Assembly: GCF_019263805.1 (NCBI RefSeq)
Contig: NZ_CP079195.1
Coordinates: forward strand, 1,591,001 to 1,655,000
Length of the DNA stretch: 64,000 nt
Direction: 5' to 3'
DNA from: Polaribacter sp. NJDZ03
Lineage (GTDB): Bacteria > Bacteroidota > Bacteroidia > Flavobacteriales > Flavobacteriaceae
The first letter of the stretch is position 1; the number at the start of each line of letters is the position of its first letter. A program made the translations under genes and the position numbers. The notes beneath the pieces are model-generated. The model had not been told where the DNA came from, did not search any database, and was given only the letters and a program-made list of their open reading frames with translations. Shown here piece after piece: positions 34,647 through 44,438 of this stretch.

Positions 34647-35387
34647 TTAGGTTAAAAGCATTTGAGTTAAAAAATAGTTGGCTATTACAATTAAAATGGT
34701 AGTCCAAACTACAGCTTGCGTACTTGCTTTCCCTACTGCTATAGAACCTCCTTTTACATAATAACCATGATAAGAAGGTACAGTAGCAATTAAAAATGCA
34801 AAAACTAAAGTTTTAATAATCGCATACGCTAGTAAAAAAGGGTCAAAATCTGTTTGAATTCCTTCAATATAACTTGCACCAGAAAAAAGTCCAGATAAAA
34901 CACCTGTAACCCATCCTCCTAAAATTCCTAAAAACATCCCTAATGATATTAAAAAAGGATAAAAGAAAACAGTTGCAATCACTTTAGGCAGTACTAAATG
35001 ACTTAAAGCATTTATTCCCATCACTTCTAAAGCATCAATTTGCTCTGTAACACGCATAGTACCTATACTAGATGTTATATAAGAACCTACTTTACCTGCC
35101 AAAATGATTGAACAAAAAGTGGGAGCAAATTCTAAAATAATAGAACGTTTTGCGGCAAAACCTATTAAAGATTCTGGAATAAAAGGATTGTCTAAATTTA
35201 AAGCCGTTTGTAATGCAATTACACCTCCAATAAAAAAGGAAATAAACATAATAATCCCTAAAGATTTTAAGCCTAATTCATCAATCTCTTTTACCAAAGC
35301 TTCATAAAAAACTTTTCCCTTTTGCGGTCTTTTAAAAACACGACCTAACATCAGAAAATATTTACCAATATGTTCTAGGTAACCCAT
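34647..35387 (-). CDS. MlaE-type ABC transporter permease
   Basis: The 246-residue protein has about six membrane helices and the MlaE family blocks: GGVIALQTALNLDN, AGKVGSYITSSIGTMRVTEQIDALEVMG, LVLPKVIATVFFYPFL and SYHGYYVKGGSIAVGKAST. With the MlaF-type ATPase it forms the inner-membrane pump moving phospholipid between inner and outer membranes. Length fits the family. Confidence 0.94.
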   Translation of the reverse strand: MGYLEHIGKYFLMLGRVFKRPQKGKVFYEALVKEIDELGLKSLGIIMFISFFIGGVIALQTALNLDNPFIPESLIGFAAKRSIILEFAPTFCSIILAGKVGSYITSSIGTMRVTEQIDALEVMGINALSHLVLPKVIATVFFYPFLISLGMFLGILGGWVTGVLSGLFSGASYIEGIQTDFDPFLLAYAIIKTLVFAFLIATVPSYHGYYVKGGSIAVGKASTQAVVWTTILIVIANYFLTQMLLT

Positions 35388-35495
35388 TCATTTTAATTTT
35401 GTGCTAAAGTATTAAATTATCATTAATACTAGGTTGAATTGACCAAATCAAAACAAAAAATAATTACTTTTGACCTATAATTTATATATCTACTC

Positions 35496-37136
35496 ATGAA
35501 ATTCAAATTACTTTTTAGCTTTATCTGTCTATTTATTTGTTTAGGAAACAGCAAAATATCATCGCAAAATAAAAAACCAAAATTAGTAGTTGGTATTGTT
35601 ATCGACCAAATGAGGTACGATTATTTAACTAGGTATTCTGATAGATATGGAAAAGACGGATTTAATAGAATTTTACAAAATGGGTTTTCTTTAGAAAATG
35701 CTCATTACAACTACATACCAACCTATACTGCAGTTGGGCACACCTCTATTTATACAGGAACAACACCAAGCGAACACGGAATTATTTCTAACAACTGGTA
35801 TGATAAATACCAAAAAGAATCTATTTATTGCGTAGATGACAACAATTATAAAACGGTTGGTAATGAAGGTAAATATGGACAAAAATCTCCTAAAAGACTT
35901 TATACATCAACCATAACAGATCAATTACATTTGGCTCAAAATATGTTTGGTAAAACTATTGGTGTTTCTATAAAAGATAGATCTGCAATTTTACCTGCAG
36001 GTCATACTGCAAATGCAGCTTATTGGTATGATGGTGGTAATTTTAATACTTGGATTACCAGTACATATTATATGAATGAATTGCCTAAATGGGTAAAAGA
36101 TTTCAATGGAAATAATAATGCAGATAAATACCTTAATACACCTTGGGAAACACTTTACGATATAAAAACATACACAAGTAGTAGAGTTGATGATAATATT
36201 TATGAAGGAAAATTAAAAGGCCAAGAATCTCCAACTTTCCCTAAAAATCTAAAAGCCTTACGCTCTAGAAATGGAAATTTCGATTTAATAAAAACAGTAC
36301 CTGCAGGTAATACCTATACAACAGATTTTGCAAAGGCTGCAATTATAGGTGAAAATTTAGGTAAAAGTGAACATACAGACTTTTTAGCCGTTAGTTATTC
36401 TTCTACAGATTACATTGGTCACAAATACGGAGTTTCTGCCATAGAAACAGAAGATACTTATTTACGTTTAGACAAAGATTTAGCCGATTTATTTCAATTT
36501 TTAGACCAACAAGTTGGAAAAGATAATTACACATTATTTTTAACTGCAGATCACGCAGCAGTTCATGTACCAGCTTATTTACAGTCTTTAAAAATACCTG
36601 CTCATTATTTAGAGATGACAAAATTTAGGGATTTTGTTTTAGAAACCACTAAAAAATATTTTAATTCTGTAGATTTAATTGAAAACGTTTCTAACTATCA
36701 AATATTTTTAGATAAAGATAAAGTAGAATCTTTAGGTTTAGAAGTAAACACGGTTGCTCAAAAACTAGCGGATGAAATAATTAATTTTGATGGAATCTAT
36801 AAAGCAGTAACTGCAAGAACTTTACAAACAACACATTTTTCTTCTGGTATATTAAATTCGCTTCAAAACGGGTATAATCAAAAATTATCTGGAGATGTTT
36901 TAATGATACCTAATCCGGCTACTTTAACTGGCGGAAGAACAGGCACAAGCCATGGTTCTGGTTATTCTTATGACACACATGTACCAATTATTTTCTATGG
37001 AAATGGAATAAAACAAGGTTCATCATCTAAAAGATACAATATTACAGACATTGCACCAACGATTGCTAATTTATTAAATATAGAATCACCAAACGGAACA
37101 ACCGGAGTTGTAGTTGATGAAGTTTTAGAAAAGTAA
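35496..37136 (+). CDS. pafA: PafA-like alkaline phosphatase
   Basis: The 546-residue protein has a signal peptide and the alkaline phosphatase superfamily metal sites: VIDQMRYDY (D37), catalytic threonine T78 in PTYTAVGHTS, SNNWYD, KDRSAILPAGH with the Lys-x-Arg pair that binds phosphate, and TADHAAVHVP. A second metal ligand set is in GTSHGSGYSYDTHVP. This matches PafA of Elizabethkingia, a periplasmic phosphomonoesterase that is not repressed by phosphate. It is read alone, with a terminator shared with the PrsW gene. Confidence 0.93.
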   Translation: MKFKLLFSFICLFICLGNSKISSQNKKPKLVVGIVIDQMRYDYLTRYSDRYGKDGFNRILQNGFSLENAHYNYIPTYTAVGHTSIYTGTTPSEHGIISNNWYDKYQKESIYCVDDNNYKTVGNEGKYGQKSPKRLYTSTITDQLHLAQNMFGKTIGVSIKDRSAILPAGHTANAAYWYDGGNFNTWITSTYYMNELPKWVKDFNGNNNADKYLNTPWETLYDIKTYTSSRVDDNIYEGKLKGQESPTFPKNLKALRSRNGNFDLIKTVPAGNTYTTDFAKAAIIGENLGKSEHTDFLAVSYSSTDYIGHKYGVSAIETEDTYLRLDKDLADLFQFLDQQVGKDNYTLFLTADHAAVHVPAYLQSLKIPAHYLEMTKFRDFVLETTKKYFNSVDLIENVSNYQIFLDKDKVESLGLEVNTVAQKLADEIINFDGIYKAVTARTLQTTHFSSGILNSLQNGYNQKLSGDVLMIPNPATLTGGRTGTSHGSGYSYDTHVPIIFYGNGIKQGSSSKRYNITDIAPTIANLLNIESPNGTTGVVVDEVLEK

Positions 37137-37180
37137 AATAAGTTCTATTTTATAATTCTTTCTAACGGAAATAAGTTATT

Positions 37181-37211
37181 AAAAAGCCCCAAGACTTAGT
37201 TTTGGGGTTTC
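37181..37211. terminator. Shared terminator of pafA and PrsW gene
   Basis: AAAGCCCCAA at the left pairs with TTTTGGGGTTT at the right, with T-rich sequence beyond. It overlaps the end of the PrsW reading frame. Confidence 0.75.
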
Positions 37212-37894
37212 TTTTTGATTAAAAATTTAAAAACAGAACTATTTTGATGGCTCTTTATCGCTTTCCTAGAAAGTAGAATTCCAATTATTAAAGAAATAAA
37301 TGCACCTATAGAAATTCCTGGAATAAAGTTGATAAACAGAAAAAAGTCATACGCTCCATGAAAAAGTGTTGCAAAAAACAAACCTGTTATGTTTAAAACT
37401 ATTCTATTTTTAGAAAATTTTGCTCTCCCCATAAAATACCCCATTAAAATGGCAAATGTAGCATGTGCCGGAACCGCAGTAAATGCTCTTAATATGCCGG
37501 TTGAAACTCCGTGTTGAAAAACATATAAGACATTCTCTAAGGTAGCAAAACCCATAGAAACCATTACAGCATAAACAATACCATCAAAAGGCTCGTTGTA
37601 TTCTTTATTTCTTTGTGCATAATATTTTACAATTACATATTTAGAAAACTCTTCTACCAAGGCAACTACTATAAATGCCTTAACAAATTGTTGAAATATA
37701 TTTGTTGCATCAGTAACTGGAAGAAACCTTGCGGCAAAACCACCAAGAATTACAGTAATTAACACACTTGCCGTTGCTCCTAAAAGAAAGTTTTTAAATA
37801 AAAAAGAAATAGGCTCTTTTTCAAACTTGTCTTTAAAATAAATATATAATATAATGATGGTTGCAGGAGCAATAGCAAGGAGAAGTAAATGCAT
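37196..37894 (-). CDS. PrsW-family intramembrane metalloprotease
   Basis: The 232-residue protein (ATG 37894, MHLLLLAIAPATIIILY) has about seven membrane helices. PrsW motifs are present: EEFSK in VALVEEFSKYVIVKYY, GFATLENVLYV, a histidine in AHATFAILMGYFMG and another in FHGAYDFFL. Members of the family cut membrane-bound anti-sigma factors (PrsW in Bacillus). A target in this genome, for example a FecR-type protein, is not shown. Confidence 0.9.
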   Translation of the reverse strand: MHLLLLAIAPATIIILYIYFKDKFEKEPISFLFKNFLLGATASVLITVILGGFAARFLPVTDATNIFQQFVKAFIVVALVEEFSKYVIVKYYAQRNKEYNEPFDGIVYAVMVSMGFATLENVLYVFQHGVSTGILRAFTAVPAHATFAILMGYFMGRAKFSKNRIVLNITGLFFATLFHGAYDFFLFINFIPGISIGAFISLIIGILLSRKAIKSHQNSSVFKFLIKKKPQN

Positions 37895-38017
37895 AGAGAA
37901 GATTAAATTGTTTTTTTTTAAATAAAAAAAACGCAAAGTTTTGTAAAGAAGATTCTTATAATTCCTTTATCAACCTTGCGTTTGCCTAGTATCTTTATAC
38001 TTAATTAGTAGCTAGCC

Positions 38018-38953
38018 TTATTTTTTAGGCAAGAAAACTTCTGCCATCATGCAACGTGCACTACCACCTCCACAAAACTCAATAGTATCTAAAGGGCTAG
38101 AAATAATTTTACAATGATTGTTAATTTGTGCTTTCTGAGATTGCGTTAAACTATTAAAAGCAGCTTGACTCATAATTAAAAAACGTTCATCATCTTTACC
38201 ATGAACCTCTAACATGTTTCCGGCAAAGTTGGTTACTTGTTCTTCTGTAATGTCAATTACTTTTTTACCATCTTCTTTTAAATGCTTCAATACATTTTTA
38301 CGTTCAGATTTATCATCAATAGAAGCCAAACAAATAATAACCAATGTTTCTCCCACACACATCATAACATTGGTATGATAAATTGCTGCCCTTTTACCGT
38401 CTACTGTTTGATTTGCCGTAAAAACTACTGGTGTATATTCAAAATCTTCACAGAACTCTATAAATAATTCTTCATCTGCCCTAGGAGAAAGTGCACAATA
38501 TGCCTTGTTATTAACTCTATCTAAACAGATACTTCCAGTTCCTTCTAAAAATACATGATCTTCTTCTGCAGAAGTATAATCTACTATATTCTCTATTAAA
38601 AACCCCTCCTTTTCTAACTCTTCTAAAATATCTTCTCGTCTTTCTAAACGTCTATTTTCTGCAAACATTGGGTACATAGCAACAGTACCATCTTCATGAA
38701 AAGAAATCCAATTATTAGGAAAAATAGCATCTGGTGTATCAGCGTCCTTGGTATCAGAAACAACAATTACATGAATTCCAAAACTCTGTAATTTTTCTAC
38801 AAAAGTATCAAACTCATGTTGTGCTTTTGTATTTATTGTTGATGGAAGTATATTATCAATTTCTTTTTGATAATAGTTATTTACAGCAGTTTGCTCATTC
38901 ATCCTAAAATTAATAGGACGAATCATTAGAATTGTATTTGTAGTTTGATTCAT
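38018..38953 (-). CDS. ctlX: Citrulline utilisation hydrolase CtlX-type protein
   Basis: The 311-residue protein belongs to the amidinotransferase/arginine deiminase fold. It has an N-terminal substrate block (MIRPINFRMNEQT), IFPNNWISFH, a catalytic His in AIYHTNVMMCVG and a C-terminal Cys in GGGSARCMMAEVF. Length and motifs fit the CtlX group reported in citrulline catabolism; the exact substrate here is inferred from the family. It stands alone. Confidence 0.8.
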   Translation of the reverse strand: MNQTTNTILMIRPINFRMNEQTAVNNYYQKEIDNILPSTINTKAQHEFDTFVEKLQSFGIHVIVVSDTKDADTPDAIFPNNWISFHEDGTVAMYPMFAENRRLERREDILEELEKEGFLIENIVDYTSAEEDHVFLEGTGSICLDRVNNKAYCALSPRADEELFIEFCEDFEYTPVVFTANQTVDGKRAAIYHTNVMMCVGETLVIICLASIDDKSERKNVLKHLKEDGKKVIDITEEQVTNFAGNMLEVHGKDDERFLIMSQAAFNSLTQSQKAQINNHCKIISSPLDTIEFCGGGSARCMMAEVFLPKK

Positions 38954-39069
38954 TTAATTCATTTATTAAACACAAAATTAGACTTTTTTAAGCTAGTTTA
39001 AGTAAGTAATTGTTGAGAACTTCTTTTTTGTTTAATCTTTTAATGAAAAACTTTAACAAAATAAAATAT

Positions 39070-39109
39070 AAAACTGTTTAATATTTACCTATTTTTGTTA
39101 AACAGTTTT
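39070..39109 (+). promoter_or_regulatory. FAS1 lipoprotein promoter inside an inverted repeat
   Basis: AAAACTGTTTAA at 39070-39081 and TTAAACAGTTTT at 39098-39109 are perfect inverted arms. The -7 box TATTTTTG (39090-39097) lies between them, touching the right arm. A protein bound to the arms would cover the start site. Confidence 0.55.
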
Positions 39110-39135
39110 ATATTTTAACCATAAACACTCATAGA

Positions 39136-40098
39136 ATGAAAACAATTTCAAAATTTTTAAGCATTTTAACTTTATTAGCAGTACTAATCTCATGTAGTGA
39201 TGATAACGATCATGAGACCGTAATTAAAACAAATACAATTGTAGATGTAGCCATTGATGGAAACTTAAGTAGTTTAGTCGCGGCAGTAAAAAGGGCAGAA
39301 TTAGCAACTACCTTAAGCGGACCTGGACCTTTTACAGTATTAGCGCCAACCAATGAAGCTTTTTCTGAATTTTTAACAGAAAATAATTTTAACTCTGTAG
39401 AGGACGTCCCGGTACCTGTTTTACAACAAATACTATTAAATCACGTAATAGACGGTAGCTTAAAGTCTACAGATTTATCTACCGGTTATGCAAGCACAAA
39501 AGCAACAAGTGCTGCTTCAAACACAGCTATGTCTCTTTATATTAATACAGAAGATGGGGTTTTATTTAACGGATCATCTGCAGTAACGGTACCAAATATT
39601 TCTGCAGACAACGGAACGGTACATATTATTAATAAAGTAATTGGCCTACCTACTGTAGTTACTTTTGCTACAGCAGACCCAAACTTTTCAATACTAGTTC
39701 AAGCACTTACAAGAAGCGATTTAGATACCGATTTTGTTAGTATACTCTCTTTACCAGAAACTAGCACAACTGCACCTTATACCGTTTTTGCACCAACTAA
39801 CAATGCTTTTGTAGCTGTTTTAAGTGAATTGGAACTTACAACATTGGCAGAAATACCAAAAAGTACTTTAGATGCAACATTAAAAACACATGTATTAACA
39901 GGTATAAATGCACAAGACACAGCATTAAGTGATGCCTTGCAACTTACCACTCTTTCCGGAGAAATATTAACTGCCAATGTAACTGGCGGAGCAACTTTAA
40001 CGGACGAAGGAAATAGAGTAAGTACAATAATTGCAACCAATGTACAAGCAAATAATGGAGTAATACATGCTATAGATACGGTATTATTACCTAATTAA
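39136..40098 (+). CDS. Lipoprotein with two fasciclin (FAS1) domains
   Basis: The 320-residue protein has a lipobox (AVLISC). Two FAS1 domains follow, about 35-175 and 180-320. Each has the family blocks: FTVLAPTNEAFSEFL with ILLNHVIDGSLK in the first, YTVFAPTNNAFVAVL with LKTHVLTGINA in the second, and VIHAIDTVLLP at the end. FAS1 proteins mediate adhesion or matrix contacts; this one is surface-anchored. Confidence 0.94.
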   Translation: MKTISKFLSILTLLAVLISCSDDNDHETVIKTNTIVDVAIDGNLSSLVAAVKRAELATTLSGPGPFTVLAPTNEAFSEFLTENNFNSVEDVPVPVLQQILLNHVIDGSLKSTDLSTGYASTKATSAASNTAMSLYINTEDGVLFNGSSAVTVPNISADNGTVHIINKVIGLPTVVTFATADPNFSILVQALTRSDLDTDFVSILSLPETSTTAPYTVFAPTNNAFVAVLSELELTTLAEIPKSTLDATLKTHVLTGINAQDTALSDALQLTTLSGEILTANVTGGATLTDEGNRVSTIIATNVQANNGVIHAIDTVLLPN

Positions 40099-40140
40099 AC
40101 AACACCAAACCCGTACATTAAAATTAGATAGTCTTTAAAC

Positions 40141-40177
40141 AAATACCTGCAGAAATATTTCTCAGGTATTTTTTTTA
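40141..40177 (+). terminator. Terminator after the FAS1 gene
   Basis: AAATACCTG at 40141-40149 pairs with CAGGTATTT at 40163-40171, followed by a run of T. Confidence 0.88.
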
Positions 40178-40192
40178 TGTATTTTTGATGAG

Positions 40193-40861
40193 ATGAAAAG
40201 ATTAATAACACTATTTTTTATTTTAAGTACACTCTTTGTAAATTCACAAAACCTTCCAGATGGTTTTGTTTATTTATCTGATGTTGATAAAACTATTGAA
40301 AAAGAATTGCGCTATTTAGGAAACAATAACTTTATAGGGAAACCCATTGATGGCTATCATAAAAATTGTATTATAGTTACTAAATCTTCTGCAAATGCTT
40401 TAACTAAAATACAACAGAGTCTACAAAAAGAAGGGTTGAGTCTTAAAATATTTGATGCATACAGACCACAACAAGCAGTAAACCATTTTGTTAAATGGGC
40501 TAAAGTACTAGAAGATACGTTAATGAAAAAAGCGTATTATCCAAATACACCAAAATCTCAATTATTTAAACGAGGTTATATTGCATCTAGATCTGGACAC
40601 TCAAGAGGAAGCACCGTAGATTTAACAATTATAAATATTAAAACAGGTAAAGAATTAGACATGGGGTGTCCGTATGATTTTTTTGGTATAAAATCTCATT
40701 ACCTACCAAAAAACATCACTCCAGAGCAACAAAAAAGTAGGTTGCTACTCCGTACTATAATGATAAAAAATAATTTTAGACCTTATAAAAACGAATGGTG
40801 GCATTTTACTTTAAGAAATGAACCTTTTCCTAATACCTACTTTAATTTCCCAATAGAATAA
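40193..40861 (+). CDS. D-alanyl-D-alanine dipeptidase (VanX/DdpX type)
   Basis: The 222-residue protein has a signal peptide (KRLITLFFILSTLFVNSQ) and M15D peptidase motifs: DAYRPQQAVNHF, the zinc site SGHSRGSTVDLT (SxHxxGxxxD) and EWWHF near the C-terminus. The family splits D-Ala-D-Ala; secreted members recycle cell-wall dipeptide rather than give vancomycin resistance. No vanA/vanH genes are nearby. Confidence 0.9.
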   Translation: MKRLITLFFILSTLFVNSQNLPDGFVYLSDVDKTIEKELRYLGNNNFIGKPIDGYHKNCIIVTKSSANALTKIQQSLQKEGLSLKIFDAYRPQQAVNHFVKWAKVLEDTLMKKAYYPNTPKSQLFKRGYIASRSGHSRGSTVDLTIINIKTGKELDMGCPYDFFGIKSHYLPKNITPEQQKSRLLLRTIMIKNNFRPYKNEWWHFTLRNEPFPNTYFNFPIE

Positions 40862-40939
40862 GAATTTTTAACAAAATAGAAACAGCTTCACTAAAAATCG
40901 GCATTATATTTGCATAAATGCTTGAAAGTATTATATATA

Positions 40940-41614
40940 ATGAAAACAAAAAATAATTTTCTTCTTTTTCTCTCCATTTCCTTATTCACTGTATTTCAAT
41001 TATCTGCACAATTAGATTCTAATTCTGGAACCCGAGAAAAAGGCAAAATTAAAGGAGTAGTTTTAAATAACTCTAAAGAAGTTACAAAACCGAAAGCATT
41101 AGAATTAGAAGGAAACGATGGTTTTAAAAATGCTTTTGACAAAGAAAATGATAAATTAAAAAAGCAAAAGGAAGAAAATGACCTTAATAATAAAGGTATT
41201 ATAACACAAGAAAAGCAAAGAGAAGAGCGTTTTTTAAAAGCATTTAAAAAAATAAACGGTCAATATATTTACCCCGTAATAGATCAAGATCTAGGTAGTT
41301 TTAGAACAGACTCTAAAAGTGTAAATATTATTTGCAGAGATTTTCAATATCCTGATGGAGACATGGTTACTATACTTGTAAACGACGTACCCGTTGTACA
41401 TAACATTACCTTAAAACGAAGCTATCAAAAATTTAATATCCCTTTAGAAGTTGGTATTAATAAAATTGCCTTTAAAGCACTAAACCAAGGTACATCCGGA
41501 CCAAATACAGCCGCTTTTAAGGTATATAATGACGCCGGTACACTACTCTCTTCTAATGAATGGAACTTAGCAACTGGCGCTAAAGCCACGATAGTAATAG
41601 CTAAAGACAAATAA
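40940..41614 (+). CDS. Secreted hypothetical protein
   Basis: The 224-residue protein (ATG 40940) has a signal peptide (NNFLLFLSISLFTVFQLSAQ). A Lys/Glu-rich linker follows (LKKQKEENDLNNKGIITQEKQ). The C-terminal beta-rich domain of about 100 residues (SVNIICRDFQYPDGDMVTILV to the end) looks like an Ig-like sandwich. No named family is recognised; proteins of this look occur in flavobacteria as envelope proteins. Confidence 0.7.
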   Translation: MKTKNNFLLFLSISLFTVFQLSAQLDSNSGTREKGKIKGVVLNNSKEVTKPKALELEGNDGFKNAFDKENDKLKKQKEENDLNNKGIITQEKQREERFLKAFKKINGQYIYPVIDQDLGSFRTDSKSVNIICRDFQYPDGDMVTILVNDVPVVHNITLKRSYQKFNIPLEVGINKIAFKALNQGTSGPNTAAFKVYNDAGTLLSSNEWNLATGAKATIVIAKDK

Positions 41615-41677
41615 TACTCTTAAAATATTTTGTTTTATTTTAAACTAATCTAGTTTTTTTATTCTATCAAAAACAGT

Positions 41678-41685
41678 TATTTTTG
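41678..41685 (+). promoter_or_regulatory. Candidate pdhA -7 box
   Basis: TATTTTTG fits TAnnTTTG, about 60 bp before the pdhA start. No convincing -33 box is seen. Confidence 0.4.
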
Positions 41686-41743
41686 TGACTGGTTATTGAA
41701 AGAGTAAATTTTAATAACCTTAAAACAAACAATATCACTAAAA

Positions 41744-42733
41744 ATGAAAGAAATCACCAAACAGACCTATTTAGATTGGTACAAAGACATGCTTTTTTGG
41801 CGTAAGTTCGAAGACAAACTTGCTTCTGTTTACATTCAACAAAAAGTTAGAGGTTTCTTGCACTTATATAATGGGCAAGAGGCAATTTTAGCAGGTGCAT
41901 TACATGCAATGGACTTATCTAAAGACAAAATGATTACGGCTTATAGAAACCACGTACAACCAATTGGTATGGGAGAAGATCCTAAACGTGTAATGGCAGA
42001 ATTATATGGAAAGGTTACTGGAACGTCTAAAGGAATGGGTGGTTCTATGCATATTTTTTCAAAAGAATTCCGTTTTTATGGTGGTCATGGTATCGTTGGA
42101 GGTCAAATTCCTTTAGGTGCAGGTCTTGCTTTTGGTGATAAATACAATAATACTGGTGGTGTAACATTAACATGTTTTGGAGATGGTGCTGCAAGACAAG
42201 GTTCTTTACACGAAGCTTTTAATTTAGCTATGTTATGGAAATTACCTGTTATTTTTATTTGTGAAAACAATGGATATGCAATGGGTACTTCTGTAGAAAG
42301 AACAGCAAACCATACAGATATCTGGAAACTTGGTTTAGGATACGAAATGCCTTGTGGCCCAGTAGATGCAATGAACCCTATTAAAGTTGCCGAAGCTATA
42401 GACGAAGCTTTAGATAGAGCTAGACGTGGTGATGGACCAACTTTCTTAGAAATGAAAACATATAGATATAGAGGTCACTCAATGTCTGATGCACAACACT
42501 ACAGAACGAAAGATGAAGTAGAAGAGTACAAAAAAATAGATCCTATTACGCAAGTAAAAGACATTATTTTAGAAAAAGGGTATGCTACCGCAGAAGAATT
42601 AGCTGCAGTAGATAAAGAGGTAAAAGTAAAAGTAAAAGAATGTGAGCAATTTGCAGAAGATTCTCCTTACCCAGAACCTGAACAAATGTATGATATGGTT
42701 TATGAACAAGAAGATTATCCTTTTATAAGTTAA
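41744..42733 (+). CDS. pdhA: Pyruvate dehydrogenase E1 component, alpha subunit
   Basis: The 329-residue protein has the TPP-binding motif CFGDGAARQGSLHEAFNLA ending in ICENNGYAMGT, the upstream HLYNGQEAI and GHGIVGGQIPLGAGLAFGDK, and the phospho-loop-like YRYRGHSMSDAQHYR. It is the alpha chain of the alpha2beta2 E1 type, which decarboxylates pyruvate and loads the E2 lipoyl group. The E2 gene follows after 3 bp. The beta subunit gene is not adjacent and must be elsewhere. Confidence 0.96.
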   Translation: MKEITKQTYLDWYKDMLFWRKFEDKLASVYIQQKVRGFLHLYNGQEAILAGALHAMDLSKDKMITAYRNHVQPIGMGEDPKRVMAELYGKVTGTSKGMGGSMHIFSKEFRFYGGHGIVGGQIPLGAGLAFGDKYNNTGGVTLTCFGDGAARQGSLHEAFNLAMLWKLPVIFICENNGYAMGTSVERTANHTDIWKLGLGYEMPCGPVDAMNPIKVAEAIDEALDRARRGDGPTFLEMKTYRYRGHSMSDAQHYRTKDEVEEYKKIDPITQVKDIILEKGYATAEELAAVDKEVKVKVKECEQFAEDSPYPEPEQMYDMVYEQEDYPFIS

Positions 42734-42736
42734 GAT

Positions 42737-44359
42737 ATGGCTACAATTATAAATATGCCCAGACTAAGTGACACCATGGAAGAAGGTGTTGTGGCAAAAT
42801 GGTTAAAAAATGTTGGAGATAAAATTGAGGAAGGTGATATTTTAGCCGAAATCGAAACTGACAAAGCAACAATGGAATTTGAGTCTTTCTATGAAGGAAC
42901 TCTTTTATATATTGGTATTCAAGAAGGAGAAACTTCTCCTGTTGATGTATTATTAGCGATTATCGGTGAAGAAGGTGAAGACATTTCTGCAATTATAAAC
43001 GGTAGTTCAGAACCTGCAAAGGAAGAAACTATTACTGAAGAAGTAAAAGAAGAAACGGTTACAGAAACAAGTGCTACAGAATCTACTACAATTCCAGAAG
43101 GAGTGCAAGTAATTACAATGCCGCGTTTAAGTGATACAATGACTGATGGAACCATTGCAACTTGGTTAAAGAAAGTTGGAGATGAAGTTTCTGAAGGTGA
43201 TATGCTTGCTGAAATTGAAACAGATAAAGCAACAATGGAATTTGAATGTTTCTATGAAGGAACTATTCTTTACATTGGTGTACAAGAAGGAGAAACTGCT
43301 CCTGTAGATAGCTTATTAACTATTATTGGCCCTGCTGGAACAGATGTTTCTGCACTAGTTGCTAATGGAGGTAATGCATCAGCAGCTACAGAAAACACAA
43401 CTGCTCCTGCTGCTAAAACAGAAGAAAAGGCTGCAACAAAACCAGCTGCTAAAGTAGAAGAAACTAAAACTGTTTCTACTACAAACAATACAGCTAACGG
43501 ACGTATTTTTGTATCTCCATTAGCTAAAAAAATAGCTTCTGATAAAGGAATTAATTTAGCAGATGTAAAGGGTTCTGGTGAAAACGGAAGAATCATTAAA
43601 AAAGATATAGAAAACTATACTCCTGCGGTTAAAGTTGAGGCTGCTCCTACTACTGCAAATGTTGCTGCTACTGGTGTAGAAAACTCAGAAGAAGTTAAGA
43701 ATTCTCAAATGCGTAAAGCAATTGCTAAGTCTTTAGGTAACTCTAAATTCTCAGCTCCAGATTTCAGTTTAAATATTGAAGTTGATATGGACAATGCAAT
43801 GGCATCTAGAAAAATAATAAATGCAATGCCAGACACTAAAGTATCTTTTAACGATATGGTAGTTAAGGCATGTGCAATGGCATTAAAAAAGCATCCACAA
43901 GTTAATACTTCTTGGACCGAGGCAAATACAATTTATCACAGTCATATACACGTTGGTGTAGCTGTAGCTGTAGATGATGGTTTATTAGTACCGGTAATTA
44001 AACATACAGACGGATTGAGTTTAACTCAAATTGGTGCAGGTGTAAGAGATTTAGCAGGTAAAGCTAGAAATAAAAAATTAGCTCCAGCAGAAATGCAAGG
44101 AAGTACTTTTACGGTTTCTAACTTAGGTATGTTTGGTATTGGTAGCTTTAACTCTATTATAAACCAACCTAACTCAGCTATTTTATCTGTTGGTGCAATT
44201 GTACAAAAACCAGTTGTAAAAGACGGACAAATAGTTGTTGGTAATACAATGAATTTAACTTTAACATCAGATCACAGAACTGTAGATGGTGCTGTTGGAG
44301 CTCAATTTTTACAAACATTAAAAACATTTATTGAAAACCCGGTTACAATGTTAGCTTAA
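42737..44359 (+). CDS. pdhC: Pyruvate dehydrogenase E2 (dihydrolipoamide acetyltransferase) with two lipoyl domains
   Basis: The 540-residue protein has two lipoyl domains (about 1-80 and 130-205), each with the lipoylated Lys in ETDKATMEFE. A Glu-rich linker and an Ala/Lys/Thr-rich linker separate the domains. A peripheral subunit-binding domain follows at about 255-290 (FVSPLAKKIASDKG), then the catalytic domain from about 315 with DHRTVDGAVGAQFL near the end. It transfers the acetyl group to CoA. Two lipoyl domains are normal for this group. Confidence 0.96.
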   Translation: MATIINMPRLSDTMEEGVVAKWLKNVGDKIEEGDILAEIETDKATMEFESFYEGTLLYIGIQEGETSPVDVLLAIIGEEGEDISAIINGSSEPAKEETITEEVKEETVTETSATESTTIPEGVQVITMPRLSDTMTDGTIATWLKKVGDEVSEGDMLAEIETDKATMEFECFYEGTILYIGVQEGETAPVDSLLTIIGPAGTDVSALVANGGNASAATENTTAPAAKTEEKAATKPAAKVEETKTVSTTNNTANGRIFVSPLAKKIASDKGINLADVKGSGENGRIIKKDIENYTPAVKVEAAPTTANVAATGVENSEEVKNSQMRKAIAKSLGNSKFSAPDFSLNIEVDMDNAMASRKIINAMPDTKVSFNDMVVKACAMALKKHPQVNTSWTEANTIYHSHIHVGVAVAVDDGLLVPVIKHTDGLSLTQIGAGVRDLAGKARNKKLAPAEMQGSTFTVSNLGMFGIGSFNSIINQPNSAILSVGAIVQKPVVKDGQIVVGNTMNLTLTSDHRTVDGAVGAQFLQTLKTFIENPVTMLA

Positions 44360-44381
44360 GGTTTACCTTAATTTTTATAAT

Positions 44382-44416
44382 AAAAACCATTTCAATATTT
44401 TTTTGAAATGGTTTTT
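44382..44416 (+). terminator. Terminator after pdhC
   Basis: AAAAACCATTTCAA at 44382-44395 pairs with TTGAAATGGTTTTT at 44403-44416. Confidence 0.85.
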
Positions 44417-44438
44417 AATTTTTATAGCAAGAAAAAAT

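Noticed and set aside
40193..40861. Vancomycin resistance function of the VanX-type dipeptidase
   Set aside because: It has a signal peptide and no vanA/vanH/vanR neighbours; a cell-wall dipeptidase role is more likely.
43270..43596. 108-codon minus-strand frame inside pdhC
   Set aside because: It mirrors the Ala/Thr-rich linker of E2 and is a product of codon bias.
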